21,690 nt of DNA from a virus. The stretch covers positions 1 to 21,690 of the IMG/VR virus record IMGVR_UViG_3300048903_000264, one strand, 5' to 3'. Positions within the stretch are counted from its first letter, which is position 1; each line of letters opens with the position of its first letter. Below, piece after piece: positions 6,997 to 12,636 of this stretch. Below the pieces are notes generated by a model, which was given only the letters and a program-made list of their open reading frames with translations, did not search any database and was not told where the DNA came from. Position numbers and translations under genes: made by a program.

Positions 6997-7147
6997 TCTT
7001 GCCCTTCGCGGTCTTCTCGGCCTTGACGACGCGGTCGTGGGAGGCCAGGTAGGCGGGGCTGTTGGGGTCGGCGTCACGGTGGTTGAACTGGGCGTTGTGG
7101 TCGCGCTGCTCGGGGGTGCCGTTGAAGAAGTTGCTGAGCTTGCCCAT
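6989..7147 (-). CDS. hypothetical protein, 52 aa
   Basis: A 52-residue hydrophilic protein starting MGKLSNFFNGTPEQRDHNAQ and ending in a basic KTAKGKKR tail. It is not recognised; the Asn/Asp/His-rich middle and lysine-rich end suggest a nucleic-acid or protein contact role, but no motif supports this. The ATG at 7147 has AAGGACC upstream. Its leader (ACCGGAAGGACCCC) closely resembles the leader of the 62-residue gene that starts at 7659, and its stop codon lies inside the duplicated trailer block, although the protein bodies are unrelated. Confidence 0.75.
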   Translation of the reverse strand: MGKLSNFFNGTPEQRDHNAQFNHRDADPNSPAYLASHDRVVKAEKTAKGKKR

Positions 7148-7196
7148 GGCGGGGTCCTTCCGGTGGGTGTGGGTGATGGAGGGGGCGGCGCCCCGG

Positions 7197-7379
7197 TCAG
7201 CGGCGGAATGCGGCCCGGAACAGGCCGATCACGTCGTCGGTGCGGTCGGTGACTCGGCCGGACTCCAGGGCCTCCGCGCGGGCCGTGTACTTGTTGGCGG
7301 CGGTGTCCTTGCCACGGTCGCGGGCCGTCTGGGCGGCGGCGCGGTTGGTGGCGGCAGCCTTCTTGATGCGGTCGGCCAT
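7197..7379 (-). CDS. hypothetical protein, 60 aa
   Basis: A 60-residue, Ala- and Arg-rich helical protein (MADRIKKAAATNRAAAQTAR, later DDVIGLFRAAFRR). The start is ATG with GAGGAG seven bases upstream. It is predicted to be one or two amphipathic helices without cysteines or membrane segment. Similar Ala/Arg/Lys small proteins are frequent in Streptomyces tra operons, but no specific family is recognised. A short hairpin (GGGGC, GGC, GCCCC at 7182-7194) follows the stop codon. Confidence 0.75.
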   Translation of the reverse strand: MADRIKKAAATNRAAAQTARDRGKDTAANKYTARAEALESGRVTDRTDDVIGLFRAAFRR

Positions 7380-7416
7380 GCGGTACTCCTCAAGTCGGGA
7401 TTGGAAGCGCTGGCGC

Positions 7417-7472
7417 GGTTCCCCTCGACCGGGCCCGTGCGAGACGGGCCCGGCGGGCAGCCGGTCAGCGCT
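7417..7472. repeat. duplicated trailer hairpin, copy 2
   Basis: Hairpin arms CCGGGCCCGT (7429-7438) and ACGGGCCCGG (7444-7453), loop GCGAG, identical loop to copy 1 at 6944-6996. The shared ends (TCCCCTC on one side and GGTCAGCGCT on the other) show common descent. In this copy a TAG precedes the shared CGCTGA, so the gene stops two codons earlier than the shared TGA would allow. Compensating changes keep the stem paired in both copies, which suggests that the structure matters. Confidence 0.65.
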
Positions 7473-7659
7473 AGCTGCAGTTGGGGCAGTTCGGGTCGTC
7501 GCACAGTTCGATGCGTCCGCAGCCGATGGCGGCGGAGACGACGTTGGCGACCTTGCTGCCGGTCTCTCCAGCGACGGTGCGGCCGGCCTGCTGAAGGCGT
7601 CGGGCCACGGCCTCGCGGGGGTCCATGACCTCGGTGTCGCGCTTGCGGAATACGCCCAT
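7471..7659 (-). CDS. small protein with C-terminal cysteine cluster, 62 aa
   Basis: A 62-residue protein, MGVFRKRDTEVMDPREAVAR onward, with a helical middle (ARRLQQAGRTVAGETGSK) and a C-terminal cluster CGRIELCDDPNCPNCS. Four cysteines (49, 53, 58, 61) in this spacing could bind one zinc ion. The start at 7659 has AAAGGACC upstream and its leader is a near copy of that of the 52-residue gene. A longer open frame extends upstream but has no start with a ribosome binding site and overlaps the neighbour gene. The function is unknown; it may be a small protein-protein or nucleic-acid adaptor. Confidence 0.78.
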   Translation of the reverse strand: MGVFRKRDTEVMDPREAVARRLQQAGRTVAGETGSKVANVVSAAIGCGRIELCDDPNCPNCS

Positions 7660-7700
7660 GAGGGGGTCCTTTCGGGTGGGACGGTCGGATGGCGCGGGGG

Positions 7701-7865
7701 TCAGGCAGCGGCCGGGGTGCGCAGCCCGCGGATCTCGTCGGTGAGGCGCGGGCCGAACGGGTTGTGCTGGTCGTACTCGGCGGCCTCGTTCTCGATGCGG
7801 CGCATCGCCATCCGGTCGCCGTTCTGGCGGGCGGTCAGCCACTGGGTGATCAGGTCATTGGGCAT
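7701..7865 (-). CDS. hypothetical protein, 54 aa
   Basis: A 54-residue protein starting MPNDLITQWLTARQNGDRMA and ending LTDEIRGLRTPAAA; it is helical and charged. The ATG at 7865 is chosen because GAAAGG lies at proper distance; an ATG 24 bases upstream would bury this ribosome binding site in the coding region. The segment from ITQWLTARQNGDRMAMRRIEN resembles short helical modules in Streptomyces plasmid proteins, but I cannot name a family. It lies 41 bases upstream of the cysteine-cluster gene. Confidence 0.7.
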   Translation of the reverse strand: MPNDLITQWLTARQNGDRMAMRRIENEAAEYDQHNPFGPRLTDEIRGLRTPAAA

Positions 7866-7919
7866 GGGGGTGCCTTTCACGTGGATCAACGGAATGGGAA
7901 GGGGTGGTGCGGGGTGGGA

Positions 7920-7965
7920 GGCCGCGGGCGCGGGACGGGGGGAATGTCGGACCGCACCCGCGGCC
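7920..7965 (-). terminator. long GC hairpin after the small-gene cluster
   Basis: Arms GGCCGCGGGCGCGG (7920-7933) and CCGCACCCGCGGCC (7952-7965), one mismatch in fourteen pairs, 18-base loop. It starts 11 bases beyond the stop codon at 7977 on the minus strand. It has no T run but is a typical actinobacterial rho-independent or processing stem. It would set apart the first three coupled genes of the leftward operon from those that follow. Confidence 0.5.
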
Positions 7966-7976
7966 GAACAGGGGGC

Positions 7977-8054
7977 CTACTTCGGCCGGTTGGAGCTCCA
8001 GCGGTTGAGCTTCGCGAGCTTCTCGGACAGCTGCTTCTGCTCCTCGGCGGTCAT
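7977..8054 (-). CDS. very small protein, 25 aa
   Basis: A 25-codon gene, MTAEEQKQLSEKLAKLNRWS and a basic end (SNRPK), predicted as one charged amphipathic helix. Its ATG overlaps the stop of the upstream gene by four bases (ATGA), the same coupling used by the gene pairs around it, and codon use is in line with its neighbours. The ribosome binding site is weak, as expected for coupled translation. A longer upstream extension in this frame overlaps the preceding gene completely and is not supported. Confidence 0.55.
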   Translation of the reverse strand: MTAEEQKQLSEKLAKLNRWSSNRPK

Positions 8055-8206
8055 CGCTGGCCTGCCACGACGAGGTAGCTGTCGGAGTCGAGGTCCATGA
8101 CGACCTCGGCGGACTGGCCCTGCTCGCGGCGCCGGGCGGCTGCTTCCTCCGCCGGCCACGAGCCGCGCGGGTTACCGGCGGGGATGCGGTCCAGGACCTC
8201 GGCCAT
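8051..8206 (-). CDS. hypothetical protein, 51 aa
   Basis: A 51-residue protein: MAEVLDRIPAGNPRGSWPAE, a basic Ala/Arg helix, then a beta-like end (VVMDLDSDSYLVVAGQR). It overlaps both neighbours: one base with the upstream 99-residue gene (TGATG) and four with the downstream 25-residue gene (ATGA). This coupling gives good support that all three are real and made in fixed proportion. No motif is recognised. Confidence 0.7.
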   Translation of the reverse strand: MAEVLDRIPAGNPRGSWPAEEAAARRREQGQSAEVVMDLDSDSYLVVAGQR

Positions 8207-8505
8207 CACGCCACCTCGACCAGGTGCAGCATCCCCGCGGCGGCGAGGGTGGCGAGGGAGCCGGCCATCAAGTCCTCAGCGGCGGCGAGCGAGTCCGCGT
8301 CCAGGCCCGACATGGTGCCGGTCCAAGCGACGTTGCTGAGGTAGGCGGCGTGGACGGCAGCCGTCTCGTACACGGTCACGGCACGCACCACGGCGGGGGT
8401 GGCGAGGCGGCGCTCCAGGGAGCGCATCGCCGACACGGCGACCGGCGGAAGCGGAGCGGTGGGACGGGCGGTGCGCTCTAGTACACCGGATGTAATCTTC
8501 TGCAT
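8206..8505 (-). CDS. hypothetical protein, 99 aa, first gene of left operon
   Basis: A 99-residue, Ala-rich helical protein. The N-terminal part (MQKITSGVLERTARPTAPLP) is flexible; the rest forms amphipathic helices (VVRAVTVYETAAVHAAYLS, then DADSLAAAEDLMAGSLATL). The ATG at 8505 follows AGGAGA at eight bases. It is the first gene of the leftward run that leads to the transfer genes, directly downstream of the divergent promoter shared with the GntR gene, so it should be the gene most directly under GntR control. Its function is unknown. Confidence 0.78.
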   Translation of the reverse strand: MQKITSGVLERTARPTAPLPPVAVSAMRSLERRLATPAVVRAVTVYETAAVHAAYLSNVAWTGTMSGLDADSLAAAEDLMAGSLATLAAAGMLHLVEVA

Positions 8506-8540
8506 GGCTAGCTCTCCTGCTCATATCAGGTGGCTGGCTG

Positions 8541-8612
8541 CCCGGGAGCGGTGTGCTACCACCGCTCCCGGGACCCTCGGCTCCGGCTGGTGTGCTACCA
8601 CCGACCGGAGCC
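8541..8612. promoter_or_regulatory. two tandem hairpins with identical 14-base core
   Basis: Two inverted repeats lie between the divergent promoters and the leftward gene start. The first (8541-8572) has perfect 13-base arms, CCCGGGAGCGGTG and CACCGCTCCCGGG, around TGCTAC. The second (8579-8612) has arms GGCTCCGGCTGGTG and CACCGACCGGAGCC with two mismatches and the same TGCTAC loop. Both share the core GGTGTGCTACCACC, 39 bases apart. They would form stem-loops in the leader of the leftward mRNA or, as DNA, serve as paired operators for the GntR protein. Confidence 0.65.
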
Positions 8613-8622
8613 GTCTTGCGTG

Positions 8623-8652
8623 TTGCGTGGCCTTGCGGCCGGTGCCTAATAT
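8623..8652 (+). promoter_or_regulatory. promoter of the GntR gene
   Basis: TTGCGT (8623-8628), 18 bases, TAATAT (8647-8652). The -10 box lies in an AT-rich spot (CCTAATATAGGGCTATAG) rare in this window. Transcription would begin near 8659, about 37 bases before the ATG at 8696. The -10 box overlaps that of the leftward promoter on the other strand. Confidence 0.6.
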
Positions 8653-8677
8653 AGGGCTATAGAACACGGCCCCGCAA
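8648..8677 (-). promoter_or_regulatory. promoter of the leftward transfer operon
   Basis: On the minus strand TTGCGG (8677-8672), 18 bases, TATATT (8653-8648). It overlaps the GntR promoter, the two -10 boxes being offset by one base, so RNA polymerase can use only one at a time. The leader would be about 135 bases long and contain both GGTGTGCTACCACC hairpins. Confidence 0.55.
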
Positions 8678-8695
8678 CCCACAGAATGGAGAGAC

Positions 8696-9427
8696 ATGAC
8701 GCCCAGGACGGGCTACGCCGAGATCGCCGGGAAGTACCGGCGACTCATTCAGGACGGAGAGCTCGCACCTGGCGATGTACTTCCGTCCATGCGAGAGGTG
8801 AGCGAAGAGACCGGCGCCGCAATCGCGACGGTCAACCGCGCCTTTCAGATCCTCAAGTCGGAAGGTCTGACCGAAGTCAGGCCGGGCCGAGGCACCGTGG
8901 TTGCCGAGCACACGGACGTGGCCGTGACCGGTGCCGCCCGATTGGAGCGACTGAAGCGCACAGGGCAAACGCGTGCCCCGGGCGAGTCGTCCAGTCATCA
9001 CTGGCAGGCGATGCGGTCGGTCGCCGATCCGCTCATCGCCAGGCTGCTCGATGTCGAACCGCACGACGAGATCGTCATCCGTCGCAGGGTGCATCACCGC
9101 GAGGGTGCACCGTCCACCTTCGACAGTTCGTTCATTCACGTGCGCGCACTCGGCACTGTGCCGGAGATCCTGGAAGACGGTCCACTGGAGCGCTGGTGGC
9201 AAGAGCTGTACAAGGAGCGCACCGGCCGCGAGGTCACTAGGTCTCCGGAGCGACGTACCGCTCGGATCATCTCAAGCACCGAGCTGGAAGCCCTGGGAGT
9301 CGACCTGTCCCCCGAGGTCACCGCCGCCGTACTGGTTGTCGTCAACGTGTTCCATGACGAGGACGGTCCGCTTGAAGTCTGGGAGGACGTCTATCCTCCC
9401 GGCGCCTGGCAGGCCGACGCCGAATAA
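8696..9427 (+). CDS. GntR/HutC-family transcriptional regulator (KorA/TraR type)
   Basis: A 243-residue regulator. Residues 5-75 form the GntR winged HTH: GYAEIAGKYRRLIQDGELAP, then LPSMREVSEETG, the recognition helix ATVNRAFQILKSEG and the wing VRPGRGTVV. Residues about 95-235 match the UTRA effector domain of the HutC subgroup (IVIRRRVHHREG, PLEVWEDVYPPG). KorA of pIJ101 and TraR of pSN22-type plasmids are GntR regulators of similar size that silence tra genes and their own promoter. The divergent position opposite the operon leading to spdB and traB fits that role. The ATG at 8696 follows GGAGAG closely. What ligand, if any, UTRA binds is unknown; a metabolic GntR role is unlikely in this context. 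Confidence 0.9.
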   Translation: MTPRTGYAEIAGKYRRLIQDGELAPGDVLPSMREVSEETGAAIATVNRAFQILKSEGLTEVRPGRGTVVAEHTDVAVTGAARLERLKRTGQTRAPGESSSHHWQAMRSVADPLIARLLDVEPHDEIVIRRRVHHREGAPSTFDSSFIHVRALGTVPEILEDGPLERWWQELYKERTGREVTRSPERRTARIISSTELEALGVDLSPEVTAAVLVVVNVFHDEDGPLEVWEDVYPPGAWQADAE

Positions 9428-9506
9428 GCGAACGGCCGAGCGGTCGGCGTGCCGCTGGGGCGGCTGCCGGGGATGTATGAGCTGACCGAGGTCTGAGCGC
9501 GACGGT

Positions 9507-9534
9507 AGGGCTCCACCCGTTTGGGTGGGGCCCT
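9507..9534. terminator. bidirectional terminator between convergent genes
   Basis: Arms AGGGCTCCACCC (9507-9518) and GGGTGGGGCCCT (9523-9534) pair along all twelve positions with one G-U, loop GTTT. It lies between the GntR stop (9427) and the stop of the leftward gene (9538), so it can serve both strands. Confidence 0.8.
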
Positions 9535-9537
9535 TCG

Positions 9538-10152
9538 TCACGCCGCGGCCCGCCGTTCGGCGAGCGGCAGTCCGAGCGCCTCCGAGTGCCCGTACTGCGT
9601 CGAGCAGTCGGGGCAGCGGACGCCGGCCGTGTCCAACGTGATCCGGAGGACGTGTCCGCAGTCGCATTGCACGCCGATCTTGCGGGGTGGCTTCTCTCCG
9701 GTCGTGAGCCGTTCGGCCTGTGCGGTGATCTGCTGGATCTCGTCGGCGAGTTCCCGGGCGGCGGGGTGCTCGTCGCAGATGACGGTGAGGTTGGCGAGGA
9801 GGACGCCGCACGCCCAGTCGACGATGGCCTGAACGCTGGTGTAGTCGGGGATGTCCCACTGCTCGCGTTCGCACAGGTCGCGGGCCCAGCTGCCGACGAC
9901 GCCTTCGATGCCGCCGCGAGCCCGGAGGTCGAGGCTGTCGAGGCTGCAGGGGATGGGGGCGGAGCGGGTGCCGGTGCGTCCGTCGCCGCCTCGCCGTCCG
10001 GGCTGGAGGGCGTCAGCGAGCTGCCGGTACAGGCGGGGCAGGGCCCGGAGGTTGGCGGCGATGCGGTCGCGGCAGCCGGGGTGGACGCGGGTGCGGGACG
10101 CCTTGTCGCAGAGGGCGCACGGCGTGGTCTGCGGGGTGTCGTCGAGGAACAT
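9538..10152 (-). CDS. zinc-finger protein, 204 aa
   Basis: A 204-residue protein with two cysteine clusters: an N-terminal CALCDK with HPGC further on, and a C-terminal CDCGHVLRITL with CPDCST, each able to bind one zinc. Between them are helical segments (IAANLRALPRLYRQLADALQ, then VGSWARDLCEREQW). This pattern (CxLC, long helical middle, CxCG ... CPDC) is common in hypothetical proteins of Streptomyces phages and prophages. The ATG at 10152 has AAGGAG at nine bases; an upstream extension of the frame is Pro/Thr-rich with poor codon bias and was rejected. It is the last gene of the middle operon before the terminator. Confidence 0.82.
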   Translation of the reverse strand: MFLDDTPQTTPCALCDKASRTRVHPGCRDRIAANLRALPRLYRQLADALQPGRRGGDGRTGTRSAPIPCSLDSLDLRARGGIEGVVGSWARDLCEREQWDIPDYTSVQAIVDWACGVLLANLTVICDEHPAARELADEIQQITAQAERLTTGEKPPRKIGVQCDCGHVLRITLDTAGVRCPDCSTQYGHSEALGLPLAERRAAA

Positions 10153-10201
10153 CGGCGGGGCTCCTTGCGGCTGTGCGGGTGGTGGCGGGTGTGCTGTGGC
10201 G

Positions 10202-10462
10202 CTATTCGCCGTGGCGTTCGACGTCCCAGTTCCGGTCGGCTGCCGCGCATTCGGCGACGTCCGGCCCGGTGTCGTGCCCGGTCTCGGGTGCGACCGGCTG
10301 GAGTGCGGCCTGCCACCGGTCATAGAGGGCGGGCCGGATCGGGTTGACGGTCTGCCAGCCGATGACGCTGCCGTCGACGCGGGTGAGCGCGTACAGGCAG
10401 GCGAGGACTTCGGTGAGGGCGGCGGCTAGCCGGTCGGCGTGGAGGCGGTCGGGGTCGGTCAT
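10202..10462 (-). CDS. hypothetical protein, 86 aa
   Basis: An 86-residue acidic protein. The first half is helical (DRLHADRLAAALTEVLACLY), followed by VDGSVIGWQTVNPIRPALYD and an acidic end. It is not recognised. The ATG at 10462 has GAAAGG upstream. A long in-frame extension toward 10780 lacks a suitable start and shows poor third-position bias, while another frame there (10498-10626) shows good bias, so the short form is preferred. Confidence 0.75.
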   Translation of the reverse strand: MTDPDRLHADRLAAALTEVLACLYALTRVDGSVIGWQTVNPIRPALYDRWQAALQPVAPETGHDTGPDVAECAAADRNWDVERHGE

Positions 10463-10497
10463 CGGTTGGCCTTTCTCGCCACCTGTGCGGCCGCCTG

Positions 10498-10626
10498 TCA
10501 CGCCGCCGCCTCCCGCCGCGCCGCTACGTGCCCGTCTGACGGCCTCGCAGCCTCCCGGACGTCCGGAGCGCCGTTCGCGGGCTCCCGGGCGCTCTCGCGG
10601 GCGCACAGCGCCTCCTGGGGCCTCAC
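10498..10626 (-). CDS. small hidden gene, 42 aa
   Basis: A GTG-started frame of 42 codons (MRPQEALCARESAREPANGA onward) ending at a TGA at 10500-10498. The GTG overlaps the stop of the LuxR-type gene by four bases (GTGA) and has GGGAGG five bases upstream. Third positions are almost all G or C (four exceptions apart from the stop), better than in the competing frames of the same stretch. It is Ala/Arg/Glu-rich and predicted helical, with one cysteine. Without it the 160 bases between the LuxR-type gene and the 86-residue gene would be empty, which is unusual in this compact operon. Confidence 0.5.
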   Translation of the reverse strand: MRPQEALCARESAREPANGAPDVREAARPSDGHVAARREAAA

Positions 10627-10862
10627 GCAGCCTCCCGCTGTGCGTCGGGTACGTGGATCTCGTGGATGCCCAACTCCCCCACCGCGAGCGCGATCGCCAC
10701 CGCCTGCGCCCGATCTGAAGCCCCGAGCCGGCGGTAGGCGGCCGTGAGGATCTCCGCGACCGAGTGCGGGGTGACGCCACGCCAGGCAGCGATCTCCGCG
10801 TTGGAGTTGCCGTTCGCGGCGAGGAGCAGCACCTGCCGCTGCCGGAGCGTCAGGGTTCTCAC
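10623..10862 (-). CDS. stand-alone LuxR/GerE-type HTH protein
   Basis: A 79-residue protein consisting of little more than a LuxR-type HTH: LTLRQRQVLLLAANGNSNAE, then VTPHSVAEILTAAYRRLGASDRAQAVAIAL. The typical positions of the four-helix GerE fold are present, including the recognition helix in HSVAEILTAAYRRL, but no receiver or ligand domain is attached. Such small HTH proteins occur in many actinophages and integrative elements as DNA-binding regulators. The start is GTG, overlapping the upstream stop by four bases (GTGA). It probably regulates a phage or host promoter; the target is unknown. Confidence 0.85.
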   Translation of the reverse strand: MRTLTLRQRQVLLLAANGNSNAEIAAWRGVTPHSVAEILTAAYRRLGASDRAQAVAIALAVGELGIHEIHVPDAQREAA

Positions 10863-11017
10863 AGCCAGTCCCCCGTCGTGGTCACGTCTTGGATCGTGTG
10901 CAACTGCACGAGGGTGAGGCCTTGCCCGCGGAGGTCGAGGTCGCGCGGCTCGGGTTCGGCGGCGAGGAGGTCAGCGCCGATGTCGCACAGGTCGGTCCAG
11001 TCGATGTCGTCGATCAC
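10859..11017 (-). CDS. acidic small protein, 52 aa
   Basis: A 52-residue acidic protein (MIDDIDWTDLCDIGADLLAA, then EPEPRDLDLRGQGLTLVQLH). GTG start with AGGAGG six bases upstream; it overlaps both neighbours by four bases (GTGA on each side). The strong negative charge would suit a DNA mimic or an acidic protein partner, but no family is recognised. The double overlap and strong ribosome binding site give good support that it is translated. Confidence 0.72.
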   Translation of the reverse strand: MIDDIDWTDLCDIGADLLAAEPEPRDLDLRGQGLTLVQLHTIQDVTTTGDWL

Positions 11018-11211
11018 GGCTGCCTCCTGGGCTTGCCGGGTGCCAGCCGTCCCTCGCGCCGGGCCTTCTCGGCGAGGGCCTGCTCGATGACGAGAGCGGG
11101 CACGAGGCCGGGGAAGCAGTCGCGGAGCAGTCGCTCGGCGCCAGCGTTGATGTAGCGGCGGCGGGCGGGCCGGGTCGTCGGCAGGCCCTTGCCCGGCTGC
11201 GCGGCGGTCAC
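11014..11211 (-). CDS. basic small protein, 65 aa
   Basis: A 65-residue, strongly basic protein (MTAAQPGKGLPTTRPARRRY, later ALAEKARREGRLAPGKPRRQ). The middle, GAERLLRDCFPGLVPALVIE, forms an amphipathic helix. The GTG start overlaps the HIT gene stop by four bases and has GAAGG seven bases upstream. It is probably a nucleic-acid-binding accessory protein by charge; nothing more specific can be said. A longer frame reaching back across the HIT gene is a shadow of it. Confidence 0.7.
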   Translation of the reverse strand: MTAAQPGKGLPTTRPARRRYINAGAERLLRDCFPGLVPALVIEQALAEKARREGRLAPGKPRRQP

Positions 11212-11579
11212 TGCGCGGCCTTCGATCGCCCGCTGTACCAAGGCAGTGCGAGCCCGTCGTTGGCGGCGCGGGGCACGAGGTGCAGGTGGAGGTGGAACAC
11301 GGACTGCGTGGCCTCCCGCCCTCGGCTGGTGATCAGGTTCATGGGGCGCGTCGACCACTGCACCAGCTCGGCGGCACGTCGCATCGTGATCGCGGACACC
11401 CCCGGGTCGGAGGTGAAGTCGGCGACATGGGCCTTGGGGACGACGAGCGTGTGGCCCTCGACGACGGGGTTCAGCGGCACGAAGGCGACCGTGTCCGGCC
11501 AGTAGTCGGGTTGGACGATCCACTCGGCGGGCGCGCGTCTGGCGACGATCTCGCAGAAAGGGCAGGGCTGTTCAGGCAC
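11208..11579 (-). CDS. HIT-family hydrolase
   Basis: A 123-residue member of the histidine triad superfamily. The N-terminal CPFC (6-9) is the zinc-binding start seen in many HIT proteins; the domain continues through GHTLVVPKAHVADF (42-55) to the signature HLHLHLVPR (96-104), with the catalytic histidine in the middle of the triad. HIT enzymes split nucleotide phosphoramidates or dinucleotide polyphosphates. The GTG start at 11579 has AAGGAA upstream. It is cotranscribed with small phage-like proteins. A nucleotide-signal or anti-defence role is possible but is only an inference. Confidence 0.88.
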   Translation of the reverse strand: MPEQPCPFCEIVARRAPAEWIVQPDYWPDTVAFVPLNPVVEGHTLVVPKAHVADFTSDPGVSAITMRRAAELVQWSTRPMNLITSRGREATQSVFHLHLHLVPRAANDGLALPWYSGRSKAAQ

Positions 11580-11639
11580 GGGTGGTTCCTTCCGGTGGTG
11601 CGGGTGCCGCCCCCACGACGCAGGGACGGCAGAGCGGGG

Positions 11640-12599
11640 TCAGGCGGCGGGGGTCGGCCCGGGGCAGTGGACGTAGGCCATTCCGGGCTGCGGCCACCAG
11701 GCGTGCGGGCTGTGCGGCTGACGAAGCACCGCTTGGGCGCACGGCATCACCTGCACGCCCGGGGTGACGACATGCTCCCCGTCGTGCCCGGCGGGCTTGA
11801 TGCAGCCGGATCCGTCACCCGGGCCCTCGCCGTAGGGGCAGCTGGCCACGGCCTGCACCGCGTCCTGCCCTGTCTCGCCGGCCACACCACCCGGGCCGGA
11901 CGCGGCGGCGGCCAGGCGGCGCAGCAGCGGGCACGGGCCGCCATTGCACGCGCCGGTGCTACCGCACTGCGGGCACTCGGCTGCATGGCGGCGCAGCTCG
12001 GCCGTGGCCCACGTGATCCCGTTCTGCACGGCGATGGGAAACGGCGCGCGAGTCTCGTCGATGCGGTCGGCGGCCTCGCGGAGGATCGCGGGCCGGTCGG
12101 CGGGCTCGGGCAGCACGGCCAACACCGCGTCTCGGGCCGCATCCATCGCCGCTTCCAGGCCGTCGTCCCAGCCGGACTGGTAGTGCTTCGATCCGTCGGG
12201 CGACGGGGTCTTCAGCGCGAAGATTGCCCGGGTGACGTGCTTCGCCAGCTCGGCGGGTGCAGGCGACACCGGGGCAGACGCGGCGGCGTCGGGGTCGTGC
12301 AGCCGCGCCTCCTCGGCCAGCCACTCGGGCCAGTTGGCCGGGTCGCCGTTGTAGTGCTGCCCCGGCAGCTTCTCGCCCGAGGGCACCACCTCCCCGTCGC
12401 GGAGCCACTGACCCTTGACGTAGGCGTGGAAGCGGCCGAGCTGAGAGTCCTCGGCGGCCCGGTAGGTCAGCGACACCTCGGTCGGGACGAGGAAGCCGGG
12501 CCCGTAGGCGTTGGCCACCGGGGGCATGCCGCGCACCGCGTAGGTGACGTTGCGGCCGATCGGGATACGCAGGGGCTCGGCGGGCGTGGTGTCGGTCAT
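11640..12599 (-). CDS. hypothetical protein with cysteine-rich region, 319 aa
   Basis: A 319-residue protein. The N-terminal domain (about 1-110) begins TDTTPAEPLRIPIGRNVTYA and contains a GFLVPTEVSLTYRAAED segment with aromatic-rich strands (FHAYVKGQWLRDGE). A helical region follows. The C-terminal part has the CPQCGSTGACNGGPCPLLRR cluster and further pairs (SCPYGEG, GCIKPAGHDGEH) typical of modular Streptomyces phage and prophage proteins of unknown role. The GCIKPAGHDGEH motif recurs widely in actinobacterial hypothetical proteins. The ATG at 12599 has GAGGAG upstream; a longer frame upstream crosses a hairpin and has no ribosome binding site. It may be an adaptor assembled from small metal-binding modules. 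Confidence 0.8.
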   Translation of the reverse strand: MTDTTPAEPLRIPIGRNVTYAVRGMPPVANAYGPGFLVPTEVSLTYRAAEDSQLGRFHAYVKGQWLRDGEVVPSGEKLPGQHYNGDPANWPEWLAEEARLHDPDAAASAPVSPAPAELAKHVTRAIFALKTPSPDGSKHYQSGWDDGLEAAMDAARDAVLAVLPEPADRPAILREAADRIDETRAPFPIAVQNGITWATAELRRHAAECPQCGSTGACNGGPCPLLRRLAAAASGPGGVAGETGQDAVQAVASCPYGEGPGDGSGCIKPAGHDGEHVVTPGVQVMPCAQAVLRQPHSPHAWWPQPGMAYVHCPGPTPAA

Positions 12600-12636
12600 G
12601 TGCTGCTGCTCCTCGGGCTGTGATGGACTGGGGGTG

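Noticed and set aside
8541-8612. tRNA or other structured RNA gene
   Set aside because: The two stem-loops have no cloverleaf features and no CCA-type end; they fit operators or leader stems better.
11280-12623. Plus-strand open frame of about 447 codons
   Set aside because: It is antisense to the HIT gene and the 319-residue gene, both supported by motifs, ribosome binding sites and gene coupling.
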